A stretch of 64,000 bases of DNA from Buttiauxella selenatireducens (GCF_031432975.1 NZ_CP133838.1:186001-250000), one strand, 5' to 3'; counted from the first letter of the stretch, positions 17,881 to 27,620 are shown. Notes: a model not told the origin generated them from the letters alone. Numbers and translations are program-made.

Positions 17881-17916
17881 CCCCCACACCCCAACCCTCT
17901 CCCGCTGGGAGAGGGA
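17881..17916. repeat. Palindromic intergenic repeat, half copy
   Basis: A single hairpin, CCCTCTCCC-GCT-GGGAGAGGG, preceded by CACACCCCAA. It lies between hypE and fhlA and is a half version of the paired repeat. Confidence 0.8.
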
Positions 17917-17958
17917 GAAAAACGGGTCCTTTAGCCATCATCTTTCTGGATAAGCAAC

Positions 17959-20043
17959 ATGCCATACACACCGATGAGTGATCTCGGGCAGCAGGGGCTG
18001 TTTGATATAACGCGTACCCTGTTGCAGCAACCTGATCTTCCGGCACTTGCTCACTGCCTGACACAAATGGCAAAACAGAGCGCGCTCGCGGACAGAGTGA
18101 ATATTCTGCTTTACCATCCATTACATCAGCGTGTGGCCTTTTATGGCAGGGATCAACACGGCAAAGAACTGCATTACGAAGATGAAATGGTGCTGGCAAA
18201 TGGGCCAGTGCGGCGGGTGCTTTCACGCCCGGAAGCGCTGTTGTGTTCCCAGGAAGAGTTCAACGACACCTGGCCGCAGGTGATGAACCTTGAGCTGTAT
18301 GCGCCTTTTGGTCGCTACTGCCTGTTGCCAATGGCGGCAGAGGGGAAAATCCTTGGCGGCTGCGAGTTTATTCGCAATCACGATGCCATCTGGACGGACA
18401 AAGAGCTCAATCGCCTGCATACGCTGGCGCAAATTGTCGGGCTGGTGGCCGAGCAAATTCAAAGCCGCATCGACTCAAACCTTGGTTATCAACAGCTTTG
18501 CCGCGAACGTGACGACTTCCGAATACTCGTGGCAGTGACGAATGCAGTACTTTCTAAGCTCGATCTCGATGAACTGATAAGCGAAGTGGCCCGTGAAATT
18601 CACCACTATTTTTCCATCGACTCCATCAGTATTGTCCTGCGTAGCAACCGCAAAGAAAGACTGACCATCTATTCCACCCACTTTGTGGACGAGCAATCGC
18701 CCATCCACGATCAGAGTGATGTCGCCCTGATGGGAACGCTTTCCGAGCGTGTCTTCAAAAGCGGCGAAATGCTGTTGCTCAATCTCCATCATGGTGACCA
18801 ACTTGCGCCGTACGAGCGCATGCTGTTTGAAATGTGGGGCAACCAAATCCAGACGTTGTGCCTGCTGCCGCTTACGTTTGGCAACAACATGCTGGGCGTG
18901 TTGAAACTGGCGCAATGCGAGGCGGGAGTCTTTACTCCGCAAAATCTCAAGTTGCTGCGCCAGATTGCTGAGCGTATCGCTATCGCGGTGGATAACGCGC
19001 TGGCGTATCAGGAAATCAATCGCTTAAAAGAGAATCTCGTCGACGAAAACCTCTACCTCACCGAGCAAATCAACAATGTCGCCAGTGATTTTGGCGAGAT
19101 TATTGGCCGCAGCGATGTGATGTCGAACGTGCTCAAGCAAGTCGATATGGTGGCAAAAAGCGACAGTACGGTGCTGATCCTCGGTGAAACTGGTACCGGT
19201 AAAGAATTGATTGCACGGGCGATTCATAACCTGAGCGAACGTAATAGCCGCCGGATGGTGAAAATAAACTGTGCCGCGATGCCAGCAGGATTGCTGGAAA
19301 GTGACCTGTTCGGCCATGAACGCGGTGCGTTTACTGGCGCCAATACCCAGCGTATCGGGCGGTTTGAGCTTGCGGACAAAAGCTCGATGTTTCTTGATGA
19401 AGTCGGCGATATGCCACTGGAGCTGCAACCTAAACTGTTGCGCGTGCTACAAGAGCAAGAATTTGAGCGGCTCGGCAGCAACAAAGTGCAGCAGGTGGAT
19501 GTGCGCTTAATTGCGGCGACCAACCGCAATCTTAAAGAGATGGTGGCCGAGCGTGAATTTCGTAGCGACCTCTATTATCGCCTGAACGTGTTCCCCATCA
19601 TGCTGCCACCGCTGCGAGAGCGCCCGGAAGACATTCCGCTGCTGGTGAAATCCTTCACCTTTAAAATCGCCCATCGCATGAACCGCAACATTGACAGTAT
19701 TCCGGCGGAAACCTTGCGCGCGCTAAGCCGTATGGACTGGCCGGGTAACGTACGTGAGCTGGAAAATGTGATTGAACGAGCGGTGCTGCTTACTCGTGGC
19801 AATGTGCTGCATCTTTCTTTGCCAGAAATGGACTATCACCGGGCGGAAGAAAAAGCGCTGCCAGCAATGGTGAGTGAGGAAATTCGTGAAGGGGAAGATG
19901 AAGCGCAGAGAATTTTGCGTGTGCTGAAAGAAACCAACGGGGTGGTCGCCGGCCCGCGTGGTGCGGCGCAGCGGCTCGGACTCAAGCGCACGACGTTGCT
20001 TTCGCGGATGAAACGTTTGGGGATTGATAAAGAGGGGGTTTAG
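17959..20043 (+). CDS. fhlA: FhlA formate-sensing sigma-54 activator
   Basis: Transcriptional activator of the formate regulon, 694 residues versus 692 in E. coli. The N-terminal half contains two GAF-type sensor regions that bind formate. The AAA+ domain shows Walker A GETGTGKE at about 409-416 and the sigma-54 contact loop GAFTGA at about 456-461. A Fis-type helix-turn-helix ends the protein (GAAQRLGLKRTTLLSRMKRL). It follows hypE after about 150 bp with a repeat and a TGACA palindrome. Confidence 0.96.
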   Translation: MPYTPMSDLGQQGLFDITRTLLQQPDLPALAHCLTQMAKQSALADRVNILLYHPLHQRVAFYGRDQHGKELHYEDEMVLANGPVRRVLSRPEALLCSQEEFNDTWPQVMNLELYAPFGRYCLLPMAAEGKILGGCEFIRNHDAIWTDKELNRLHTLAQIVGLVAEQIQSRIDSNLGYQQLCRERDDFRILVAVTNAVLSKLDLDELISEVAREIHHYFSIDSISIVLRSNRKERLTIYSTHFVDEQSPIHDQSDVALMGTLSERVFKSGEMLLLNLHHGDQLAPYERMLFEMWGNQIQTLCLLPLTFGNNMLGVLKLAQCEAGVFTPQNLKLLRQIAERIAIAVDNALAYQEINRLKENLVDENLYLTEQINNVASDFGEIIGRSDVMSNVLKQVDMVAKSDSTVLILGETGTGKELIARAIHNLSERNSRRMVKINCAAMPAGLLESDLFGHERGAFTGANTQRIGRFELADKSSMFLDEVGDMPLELQPKLLRVLQEQEFERLGSNKVQQVDVRLIAATNRNLKEMVAEREFRSDLYYRLNVFPIMLPPLRERPEDIPLLVKSFTFKIAHRMNRNIDSIPAETLRALSRMDWPGNVRELENVIERAVLLTRGNVLHLSLPEMDYHRAEEKALPAMVSEEIREGEDEAQRILRVLKETNGVVAGPRGAAQRLGLKRTTLLSRMKRLGIDKEGV

Positions 20044-20090
20044 TTTGAAACTAGCTTTAGTCCACTCTTTTTATCAGGTAAACATCAATC

Positions 20091-20438
20091 ATGGCTCTGA
20101 TCCCGAAAAACTACACGCGGCTGGAAAGCGGCTACCGTGAAAAAGCGTTAAAAATCTACCCGTGGGTATGCGGGCGTTGTTCGCGTGAGTTTGTGTATTC
20201 AAACCTGCGTGAGCTGACGGTTCACCATATCGACCACGACCACACCAATAACCCGGAAGATGGCAGTAACTGGGAGCTGTTGTGCCTGTATTGCCATGAC
20301 CACGAGCACTCGAAGTACACCGAGGCTGACCAATATGGCACGACCGTAGTGGCGGGTGAGGACGCGCAAAAAGATGTCGGCGAGGCGACCTATAATCCGT
20401 TTGCGGATTTAAAGTCGATGCTGAACAAGAAGAAGTAG
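20091..20438 (+). CDS. yajD: YajD, HNH nuclease-fold protein
   Basis: A 115-residue protein nearly identical by eye to E. coli YajD. It carries a zinc-binding HNH fold: CGRC, then VHHIDHDHTNNPEDGSNWE, then CLYCHDHEH. Its role is unknown; the fold suggests nucleic acid cleavage. In E. coli it lies elsewhere, so its position next to fhlA is lineage-specific. It is followed by a strong terminator. Confidence 0.93.
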   Translation: MALIPKNYTRLESGYREKALKIYPWVCGRCSREFVYSNLRELTVHHIDHDHTNNPEDGSNWELLCLYCHDHEHSKYTEADQYGTTVVAGEDAQKDVGEATYNPFADLKSMLNKKK

Positions 20439-20445
20439 TTATCTG

Positions 20446-20476
20446 GAGGGCAATGTAAACGTTGCCCTCTTTTTTT
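20446..20476 (+). terminator. Rho-independent terminator after yajD
   Basis: Stem GAGGGCAA / TTGCCCTC around an 8-base loop, followed by a run of T. Confidence 0.9.
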
Positions 20477-21097
20477 CGTTTCTGCCTGATTTCCCATCCC
20501 TTGCTGTCTTCGCCAGTCGTTCCGCCAACCCCTCTGCAAGTCGCCACATCATCTCCTCCTGCACCTGAATCATCCTTCCAGGTAAAGCTAATCAGCAACA
20601 CTGTTCACCACACCACGTTGTCAAGAAGCCGTCAGCACGAGGAAGGGAAGGCTGCCAGGCTCATGGAACACCCCATAATCAATAGAAAGTCACCTTTTAT
20701 GCAGATGGGCGCTCTGGGGCTGGAATGTCCATAAATACCCATAATTAACTCAGTAAATACGCATGCTATCCATGGAATAAGTGAAGTTTTATTTGGCAAT
20801 TCTTGTGATTGTCATGGTGCTGAAATGATTATTTATGGGCATTAGCCGGGCAATAGAGGGGATTACGCGTATTTCTTCTGATCTGTTCTATCCTGTGCAG
20901 AAAGTAACCCGAGGAAATTATAAGGTTTAAATTATCATGATGTTATGCGGTTATGTCATAATATGCTGAATGTTATGGTTTTTTCGTTTAAAATTGAACG
21001 AGATAAAATGAGCATACACGCGCGTAAATTGAGTGCCTATTCCCTTAGTCAAAAAAAATTTTAAAAAAACTAAAATGCGGCTAATTAATAATAAAAT

Positions 21098-21112
21098 TCC
21101 TGAGCATTCTTA
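21098..21112 (-). promoter_or_regulatory. Candidate RcsAB box 1
   Basis: The minus strand reads TAAGAATGCTCAGGA. One half-site (TAAGAAT) matches the RcsAB consensus TAAGAATATTCCTA perfectly; the other half is degenerate. Confidence 0.4.
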
Positions 21113-21129
21113 AAAACTCTTATTATTTT

Positions 21130-21143
21130 TAGGAATTTTCGCA
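21130..21143 (+). promoter_or_regulatory. Candidate RcsAB box 2
   Basis: TAGGAATTTTCGCA matches 11 of 14 positions of the reverse-oriented consensus TAGGAATATTCTTA and lies about 30 bp from box 1. It is about 1.1 kb upstream of the first cluster gene, as seen for other Rcs-controlled exopolysaccharide operons with long leaders. Confidence 0.4.
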
Positions 21144-22223
21144 CCTTAAATGGACGATCTCGAGTAGCACATAACTGCGGGATTTCCATCATCCAAATGG
21201 TTTTATTTTCAATTTAATAAAAATTTGTCAGTCTTTTAATGCAGTTTGTCAGTATATGTATGCCCATGGAGGGCGCAGGGTCTTCAGCGCCTTCATATAC
21301 AGGCCTTCAGCCGCTTCATTCCTAAGGTAAAATCTTCAGGATTTCAGGAAAAAATGTCAGAAATATATTTTTACATCATGTGTTTTTTGCAGAAATTGAA
21401 CAGGCTCAATGTAATATTTTATGAAAATGGAATTAAACCAGTTGGTTAAATAGTTACACAAATAATAAACCAAAGTTATTATCATGCTTTATTGAGAGTA
21501 AATATGTTTTATATCAAACAGTTAACCATTCATTGCGCTCTGGTTCAGAGTCTGTGTTTTCTAAATTTCCAAAATCACATTTTCAATTTTTAGCTCATGC
21601 AAGATCGGATTAATCCGATGGTATCTATTCATGTCATGAATAGGTAAAGGTGATTTTATGATTCATGTTTGTCCATATTTATGGGTGGTTAATTTTTGTC
21701 ATTCTGATAATGAAATCAATTATTACTATTTATATTTCTATTAATAGCGCTCTATCTTGCGTGATGTTTCATTTTTTGCGAAATATTTTATGTTATTAAC
21801 GTGTTTTAAGTGTGATTATTTTTATGTGAAAACTTGAAGGTTATTTAATTATAATAAACATGACTAATGATTACGCGCGAAAGTACTTCTTAAAGAATCA
21901 GTTTTGTTTAATTAAATCTTTTTTAAATGATTTAATGATGATTAAGTAATCATTATCTAATTTATTAACCATATGACCATCAATGTCATAACATATTGTT
22001 TTTAATGATAAAATTTAATAACAATAAGGGATTATAACGCCAATTAATATATTCACTGCTAATAAGACCCGGTGGGTGTGATTTTTGACCTGAAAAATTA
22101 GACGTAATAGAATACTTTCGCCTCAGAATTATCCCATGTTAATTGTATGTATTGACATGGTGACTTATGTGCACATTTTATGAATTTCACGAGTGGTATG
22201 TGGATATTTTCGCATTCGCCATG

Positions 22224-22235
22224 GGCGGTAGCGTG
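22224..22235 (+). promoter_or_regulatory. ops element for RfaH recruitment
   Basis: GGCGGTAGCGTG is an exact match to the operon polarity suppressor sequence. It lies 25 bp upstream of the first ATG of the cluster. RNA polymerase pauses at ops and takes up RfaH, which prevents early termination across long polysaccharide operons. Confidence 0.93.
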
Positions 22236-22259
22236 GCTAAAAAGAAATAAGGTATAACC

Positions 22260-23363
22260 ATGAGTAAAGAAATTATCATCATGTTTTCTACAGCGATGAC
22301 ATTCCTCCTCCTCGCTCGCCTGGTTGCCTTAAAATGCGGTCTGGTCGACAAGCCCGGTGGGCGTAAGCAACACAAAGGGGAAATCCCCCTGGTCGGCGGG
22401 ATCTCTTTCTACTGCGCAATAGTGATGTTCTACCTGTTCTGGCCCGAAGTTCTGCCACACACTGAAGCGCATTTTCTTCCCTACTTGCTGAGCATCTCTT
22501 TACTGCTGTTTGTCGGCATTGCGGATGACCGCTTCGACCTGCCGGTTGTGCCGCGTGTTTTCATCCAGGCGCTGTCCGCGGTCATCATCATGGTTGACGG
22601 CTTCTACCTCCAGACATTCGGCAAGGTTCTGGGTCAATACGAGTTACTGCTCGGTCCAATCGGTTACCTGGTAACACTGTTCGCCACCTGGGCTGCCATC
22701 AATGCTTTCAATATGGTTGATGGCGTGGATGGGTTACTTGGTTCCGTCGCGAGCGCGACATTTGCCGCATTGATGGTGGCTTTCATGCTGGCAGGGGCAC
22801 ATACGCGAGCCATGTGGTGCCTGCTGATGATTGTTGCCCTGATCCCTTATTTGATGTTCAACATGGGTTGGATTGTCAGTAAGCGTTTGAAAGTATTCAT
22901 GGGTGATGCGGGCAGCATGGTGATTGGCTTCACTATGCTGTGGCTCATTATTCTCGGCACCCAGGGTGACGACGCGGTGATGGCTCCAGTAAGCGCATTG
23001 TGGTTGATAGCGCTGCCGCTCATGGACATGGTGACAATCATGGTGCGTCGCATCCGCCGTGGGCAAAGTCCTTTCCATCCTGACCGCGACCATTTGCACC
23101 ATATTTTAATGCGTAGTGGGTTAACGGGCCGCCAGACGGTAGGGGTTATGACCCTGCTAACCGCAACATTTGCCGGCATCGGGATTGTACTTTCCCAGTT
23201 TGGCACACCGGAGTGGCTCTCACTGGTTGCGTTCCTCGTTTTGTTTAGTGGCTATTTTGTCACCAACAACAGGCTGCAAAAACGCAACCCGGATTTAAGA
23301 AAGAAACACAACTCGCCTCATAAAATTACAGTTAACGGTGACTTGCCTGCGAGCAACCGCTAA
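22260..23363 (+). CDS. WecA-like polyprenyl-phosphate HexNAc-1-phosphate transferase
   Basis: Integral membrane enzyme of the WecA/MraY family (367 residues) that should place GlcNAc-1-P, or a related HexNAc-1-P, on undecaprenyl phosphate to start the repeat unit. Key motifs are GLVDKPGGRKQHKG, DDRFD, INAFNMVDGVDGLLG, VFMGDAGSM and the cytoplasmic DRDHLHHILMRSG. It is clearly similar to but distinct from E. coli WecA, so it is a cluster-specific paralogue rather than the enterobacterial common antigen enzyme. It is the first gene after the ops element and is followed by a hairpin before wza. GlcNAc specificity is inferred from family and from the gnu-like gene at the cluster end. Confidence 0.85.
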   Translation: MSKEIIIMFSTAMTFLLLARLVALKCGLVDKPGGRKQHKGEIPLVGGISFYCAIVMFYLFWPEVLPHTEAHFLPYLLSISLLLFVGIADDRFDLPVVPRVFIQALSAVIIMVDGFYLQTFGKVLGQYELLLGPIGYLVTLFATWAAINAFNMVDGVDGLLGSVASATFAALMVAFMLAGAHTRAMWCLLMIVALIPYLMFNMGWIVSKRLKVFMGDAGSMVIGFTMLWLIILGTQGDDAVMAPVSALWLIALPLMDMVTIMVRRIRRGQSPFHPDRDHLHHILMRSGLTGRQTVGVMTLLTATFAGIGIVLSQFGTPEWLSLVAFLVLFSGYFVTNNRLQKRNPDLRKKHNSPHKITVNGDLPASNR

Positions 23364-23385
23364 CCCCCCGATTTCTCTTTGTATA

Positions 23386-23408
23386 AAAACCCAGCGCTGC
23401 TGGGTTTT
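23386..23408 (+). terminator. Hairpin between the wecA-like gene and wza
   Basis: Perfect 10-bp stem AAAACCCAGC / GCTGGGTTTT with a 3-base loop, ending in TTTTA. It resembles a rho-independent terminator lying inside the operon. It may act as a partial terminator that RfaH-modified polymerase reads through, or as a processing site. Confidence 0.7.
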
Positions 23409-23436
23409 ACACTATTAAATAAATCAAGTGACCATA

Positions 23437-24573
23437 ATGATGACTGTAAAATTAGCAGCTGTTCCGTTATTGATTTCAGCTGCTTTACTGAGTGGCTGTA
23501 CTATCGTTCCAGGCAGCAATCTCACCACTTCCGGCAAGACCATCGTCAATAAAGACGACACCAGCGCTAACATCAACGACAAAGTTAACGTCTATACCGT
23601 TACCCCAAAACTGATCGATTCTCTGAGCTCTGCTCCGGTTGTGGCGCGTACCAACCCGAAGCTGGAAGATGAAGTTCAGAACTACCAATACCGCATTGGT
23701 GTGGGCGATGTGCTGATGGTCACCGTGTGGGATCACCCGGAACTGACCACTCCCGCCGGCCAATATCGTAGCGCTTCCGACACCGGTAACTGGGTGCAAT
23801 CCGACGGCACGATTTTCTACCCGTATGCGGGCAAGGTAAAAGTGGTTGGCCGTACACTGGCCCAACTGCGCGAAGAGCTGACCGACAAACTGGCGGCTTA
23901 CATTGAATCCCCTCAGATTGACATCAGCGTTGCCGCATTCCGCTCGCAAAAAGCGTATGTGACGGGTGAAGTCGTGCGTTCTGGCCAACAGGCCATTACC
24001 AACGTGCCATTAACCATTATGGATGCGATAAACCAGGCCGGCGGCCTGGGTGAAAGTGCTGACTGGAACAACGCGGTGCTGACCCACAATGGTAAAGAAG
24101 AGCGAATCTCTCTCCAGGCGCTGATGAAAAACGGCGACCTGCAACAAAACCGCCTGCTGTACAACGGCGACATTCTGTATGTTCCGCGCAACGATGACCT
24201 GAAAGTGTTCGTGATGGGTGAAGTGAAGAAACAGACCACCCTGAAAATGGACCGCAGCGGTATGACCCTGACCGAAGCGCTGGGCAATGCGGAAGGTATC
24301 GATCAAATGAGCTCTGACGCGACCGGGATTTTCGTTATCCGTTCAAACCGTGGGAAAGACGCCAGCGGCAAAATTGCCAACGTCTACCAGTTGAATGTTT
24401 CTGATGCTACCGCGCTGGTGATGGGAACTGAATTCAAACTACAGCCTTATGACATTGTGTATGTCACTACCGCACCTATTACTCGTTGGAACCGCGTAAT
24501 AAGCCAGCTAGTACCAACCATTTCTGGGGTTAACGACCTTACAGAATCCACTCATTTGATCAAGGTCTGGTAA
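23437..24573 (+). CDS. wza: Wza outer-membrane polysaccharide export lipoprotein
   Basis: Octameric outer-membrane channel for group 1/4-type capsule and colanic acid. The signal peptide ends in lipobox LLSGC (Cys21 from the chosen start). The polysaccharide export domain ([21 protein letters not shown]) and SLBB-type repeats follow, and a C-terminal amphipathic helix ([17 protein letters not shown]) forms the outer-membrane barrel. The double ATG at 23437 is preferred to the upstream in-frame GTG at 23428. About 378 residues, strongly like E. coli Wza. Confidence 0.95.
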   Translation: MMTVKLAAVPLLISAALLSGCTIVPGSNLTTSGKTIVNKDDTSANINDKVNVYTVTPKLIDSLSSAPVVARTNPKLEDEVQNYQYRIGVGDVLMVTVWDHPELTTPAGQYRSASDTGNWVQSDGTIFYPYAGKVKVVGRTLAQLREELTDKLAAYIESPQIDISVAAFRSQKAYVTGEVVRSGQQAITNVPLTIMDAINQAGGLGESADWNNAVLTHNGKEERISLQALMKNGDLQQNRLLYNGDILYVPRNDDLKVFVMGEVKKQTTLKMDRSGMTLTEALGNAEGIDQMSSDATGIFVIRSNRGKDASGKIANVYQLNVSDATALVMGTEFKLQPYDIVYVTTAPITRWNRVISQLVPTISGVNDLTESTHLIKVW

Positions 24574-24575
24574 CG

Positions 24576-25010
24576 ATGTTTGATTCTATTTTAGTGGTTT
24601 GCATTGGCAATATTTGCCGCTCCCCGACCGGGGAGCGTTTAATGCGCCAGGCCCTGCCAGGTAAAAAAATTGATTCCGCGGGGCTGGGGGCATTGGTAGG
24701 GGAAGGGGCGAATGCCATGGCCGCTGAAGTCGCCGCCGAGCATGGAATATCGCTTGATGGACATTGCGCGCAGGCTTTTTCATCAAGCCTTGCAATGCAA
24801 TACGACCTGATTCTGGTGATGGAAAAATCCCACCTCGAGCGTATTAAGAAAAGCTATCCAGAAGTGAGTGGCAAAACCATGTTATTTGGCCACTGGCAAA
24901 ATCAGCTGGAGATCGGCGACCCGTATAAGAAAAGCCGTGAAATGTACCAACTGGTTTATACACAACTAGCCCAAAGCACCGCGCGTTGGGTCCTGGCGTT
25001 AAAGAAATAG
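24576..25010 (+). CDS. wzb: Wzb low-molecular-weight protein tyrosine phosphatase
   Basis: Dephosphorylates Wzc. The active-site loop CIGNICRS (Cys9, Arg15) and the general acid motif DPYKKS near residue 115 are intact. The 144-residue length is typical. It lies 2 bp after wza. Confidence 0.95.
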   Translation: MFDSILVVCIGNICRSPTGERLMRQALPGKKIDSAGLGALVGEGANAMAAEVAAEHGISLDGHCAQAFSSSLAMQYDLILVMEKSHLERIKKSYPEVSGKTMLFGHWQNQLEIGDPYKKSREMYQLVYTQLAQSTARWVLALKK

Positions 25011-25033
25011 ACACCGTAAAGAGATGCCGTTAA

Positions 25034-27181
25034 ATGTCAGAACAAATTTCAACGATGAATAAGAATAGTAAAAGCAGCGATCAGATAGATCTGAGTGAGC
25101 TCCTTGGTACATTGCTCGATAACAAATGGAAAATTGTAATTATCACCATGTTGTTCACTTTGGTGAGTATTGCTTATGCTTTATTGGCAACGCCGATTTA
25201 CAGCGCTAGTGCGCTTGTGCAGGTGGAACAAAGTGCGGGCAGCAGTGTATTGAGCAAGCTTTCCGATATTATGCCCGACAGTAAGCCCGAATCTCAGACT
25301 GAAATTGGCTTGTTAAAGTCTCGTATGGTTTTAGGTCAGACAGTCGATGAGCTGGCATTAGATACGGTTGTACGCGAAAAACACTTTCCGCTCATTGGTA
25401 AAGGGATTGCACGCTTGTTGGGCCAGCATGATGGTAAGATTGCTATTTCCCGTTTAGAAGTACCCGATGAGCTAAAGGATGTCTCCTTTACTCTTACCGT
25501 ACTTTCACCTACACACTACCAGGTAAATTTAGACGATACAGTCTTACAAGGGCATACGGGCATTCTATTAGATAAAGGTGAAATTAAGCTGCTGGTAAGC
25601 GAGATTGCAGCCCCAGTAGATACAACCTTTGTAGTGACTAAACAGGAGAAGCTGACAGCGATTAACAAGCTTTTAGAAAATTTCTCTGTAGTCGATATGA
25701 GCAAAGACAGTGGAATGTTGCAATTGTCCTTCAAAGGAGAAAGTGCAAAACAAGCAACACAAATATTAAACAGTATCAGCAACAATTACCTTCAACAGAA
25801 CGTAGGCCGCAAATCGGAAGAGGCGGCAAAAAGCCTCGACTTTCTGAAAGAGCAATTACCACTAGTGCGAGCTAAACTGGATGAGGCCGAAAGCCGTTTA
25901 AACCAGTTCCGGCAGAAGAATGAGTCGGTTGATTTATCTTTGGAAGCAAAGTCGGTACTAGACAACACCGTAGCTCTTGAAACACAAATTAATGAATTAA
26001 CTTTTAAAGAAGCTGAGATTTCTAAACTATATACGCGAGACCATCCGGCATATCGCACATTACTAGAAAAGAAAGCTTTATTACTAAAAGAGCGTGACAA
26101 GTTAAATGCTCGTATTGGTAATATGCCAAAAACCCAGCAGGAGATTTTAAGCCTTACAAGGGATGTACAGTCAGGGCAAGAGGTCTATATGTTACTGCTA
26201 AATAAACAGCAGGAGCTAAACATAAATAAAGCTAGCACTGTGGGAAATGTGCGTATTATTGATACCGCTGTAGCGCAGAAAAAACCAATAGAGCCTAAAA
26301 AAACCTTAATTGTAATAATAGGGGTTATTTTAGGTGTGTTTATTTCAGTAACATATTGTTTATTCAAAAGGTTGCTACATCGTGGTATTGAAAGCAGTGA
26401 CCAGATTGAGCAGCTGGGTTTGAACGTATATGCTACTATTCCAGTTTCTAAATGGTTAAATGATAAAAACCATAACTTGCTAAAGAGTAAGCGTAAGAAT
26501 ATACGATCAGTAAATTTACTAGCCAAAGAAAACCCAACCGATCTATCCGTTGAAGCTATTCGCAGCCTACGAACCAACCTACATTTTGCCATGATGCAAG
26601 CTGAAAATAATATTTTACTCATTTCTGGTGCTACACCCGAAGCGGGTAAAACCTTTGTGAGTTGTAACTTGGCAGCAGTGATGGCTCAGTCAGCTAGAAA
26701 GGTTTTGCTAATTGATGCGGACTTGCGTAAAGGACAAGTTCATCATGTTATGGGTTGTAAAGAAATGAATGGCCTTTCAGATGCATTGATTGGTAGTAAG
26801 ACTATTGATGAAGTGACTCAGAAGACAGAAGTTGAAAATTTGGATTTTATCTCTCGAGGGAAAATACCCCCAAACCCTTCAGAGTTGTTAATGAATGAAA
26901 ACTTTAAGAAGTTAATGGAATGGGCCAATGATAATTATGACTTTGTTATTGTCGATACGCCACCAGTTCTAGCTGTAAGCGATGCTTGTATCGCGGCAAA
27001 ATATACAGGAAGCATTATGCTAGTCGCACGTTTTCAAAAAAACACGTTAAAAGAAATGGAGATGTCAGCTAAGCGTTTTTCTCAAAATAATTTATCTATT
27101 AATGGAGTTATATTTAATGGCGTGGAGAAAAGAGCTAGCAATTACTATGAGTATAATACGTACAAATACGCTCAGGATTAA
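25034..27181 (+). CDS. wzc: Wzc tyrosine autokinase and polysaccharide co-polymerase
   Basis: Inner-membrane BY-kinase that controls chain length and export together with Wza. The N-terminal Wzz domain has a first TM at about 32-52, long coiled-coil periplasmic helices, and a second TM at about 428-448. The cytoplasmic kinase has Walker A GATPEAGKT at about 532-540, Walker A' VLLIDADLRKG near 557 and Walker B VIVDTPP near 640. The tail NYYEYNTYKY holds five tyrosines for autophosphorylation. From here to the gnu-like gene the DNA becomes much more AT-rich. Confidence 0.95.
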   Translation: MSEQISTMNKNSKSSDQIDLSELLGTLLDNKWKIVIITMLFTLVSIAYALLATPIYSASALVQVEQSAGSSVLSKLSDIMPDSKPESQTEIGLLKSRMVLGQTVDELALDTVVREKHFPLIGKGIARLLGQHDGKIAISRLEVPDELKDVSFTLTVLSPTHYQVNLDDTVLQGHTGILLDKGEIKLLVSEIAAPVDTTFVVTKQEKLTAINKLLENFSVVDMSKDSGMLQLSFKGESAKQATQILNSISNNYLQQNVGRKSEEAAKSLDFLKEQLPLVRAKLDEAESRLNQFRQKNESVDLSLEAKSVLDNTVALETQINELTFKEAEISKLYTRDHPAYRTLLEKKALLLKERDKLNARIGNMPKTQQEILSLTRDVQSGQEVYMLLLNKQQELNINKASTVGNVRIIDTAVAQKKPIEPKKTLIVIIGVILGVFISVTYCLFKRLLHRGIESSDQIEQLGLNVYATIPVSKWLNDKNHNLLKSKRKNIRSVNLLAKENPTDLSVEAIRSLRTNLHFAMMQAENNILLISGATPEAGKTFVSCNLAAVMAQSARKVLLIDADLRKGQVHHVMGCKEMNGLSDALIGSKTIDEVTQKTEVENLDFISRGKIPPNPSELLMNENFKKLMEWANDNYDFVIVDTPPVLAVSDACIAAKYTGSIMLVARFQKNTLKEMEMSAKRFSQNNLSINGVIFNGVEKRASNYYEYNTYKYAQD

Positions 27182-27224
27182 TAATATAGATGATAATTCA
27201 TCATTATAACTGGTGGTAATGTAA

Positions 27225-27620
27225 ATGAAGAAAATAATCACATTTGGAACTTTTGATGTATTCCATGTTGGACATATAAATATATTAGAACGGGCGGCAA
27301 AATTAGGTGATCAACTGATAGTTGGCATTTCCTCTGACAAGCTTAATTTTAGTAAAAAAAATAGGTTGCCGATATATCATGAAAATGATCGACAAAAAAT
27401 AGTCTCCTCACTTAAGTTTGTAAGTGAGGTTTTTTTAGAAGAGTCTCTGGAGTTAAAGCTTGAATATATTGAAAGATATAATGCCAATATTCTAGTAATG
27501 GGTGATGACTGGTTAGGAAAATTTGATTGGGTTAAACCTGCATGTGAAGTAGTATATTTGCCAAGGACGCCATCTATTTCTACGACTGAAATCATTGAAG
27601 TGGTAAGAAATATAAGCTAG
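27225..27620 (+). CDS. Glycerol-3-phosphate cytidylyltransferase (CDP-glycerol synthesis)
   Basis: TagD/GCT-type nucleotidyltransferase of 131 residues. The N-terminal GTFDVFHVGHINILERA contains the HxGH catalytic motif, and RTPSISTTEII matches the C-terminal RTxxISTT signature of the family. It would make CDP-glycerol from sn-glycerol-3-phosphate and CTP. The CDP-glycerol transferase two genes downstream supports this over an adenylyltransferase role. It lies 43 bp after wzc. Confidence 0.85.
   Translation: MKKIITFGTFDVFHVGHINILERAAKLGDQLIVGISSDKLNFSKKNRLPIYHENDRQKIVSSLKFVSEVFLEESLELKLEYIERYNANILVMGDDWLGKFDWVKPACEVVYLPRTPSISTTEIIEVVRNIS

Larger units (their letters stand above)
20477..22223. 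other. Long AT-rich non-coding region upstream of the polysaccharide cluster
   Basis: About 1.75 kb with no convincing gene. The first 250 bp are of ordinary composition and could be a relic: a minus-strand frame of about 44 codons (near 20560 down to 20440) has no recognised homologue. From about 20740 the DNA is very AT-rich with many short A/T tracts, as in silenced capsule and O-antigen promoter regions. Two candidate RcsAB boxes lie at 21098-21143. An in-frame stretch at 21246-21449 has no credible protein features. The segment probably forms a long promoter and leader ending in the ops element. Confidence 0.6.

Noticed and set aside
21246-21449. 67-codon frame in the leader region
   Set aside because: No ribosome site, odd composition and no recognisable protein features.
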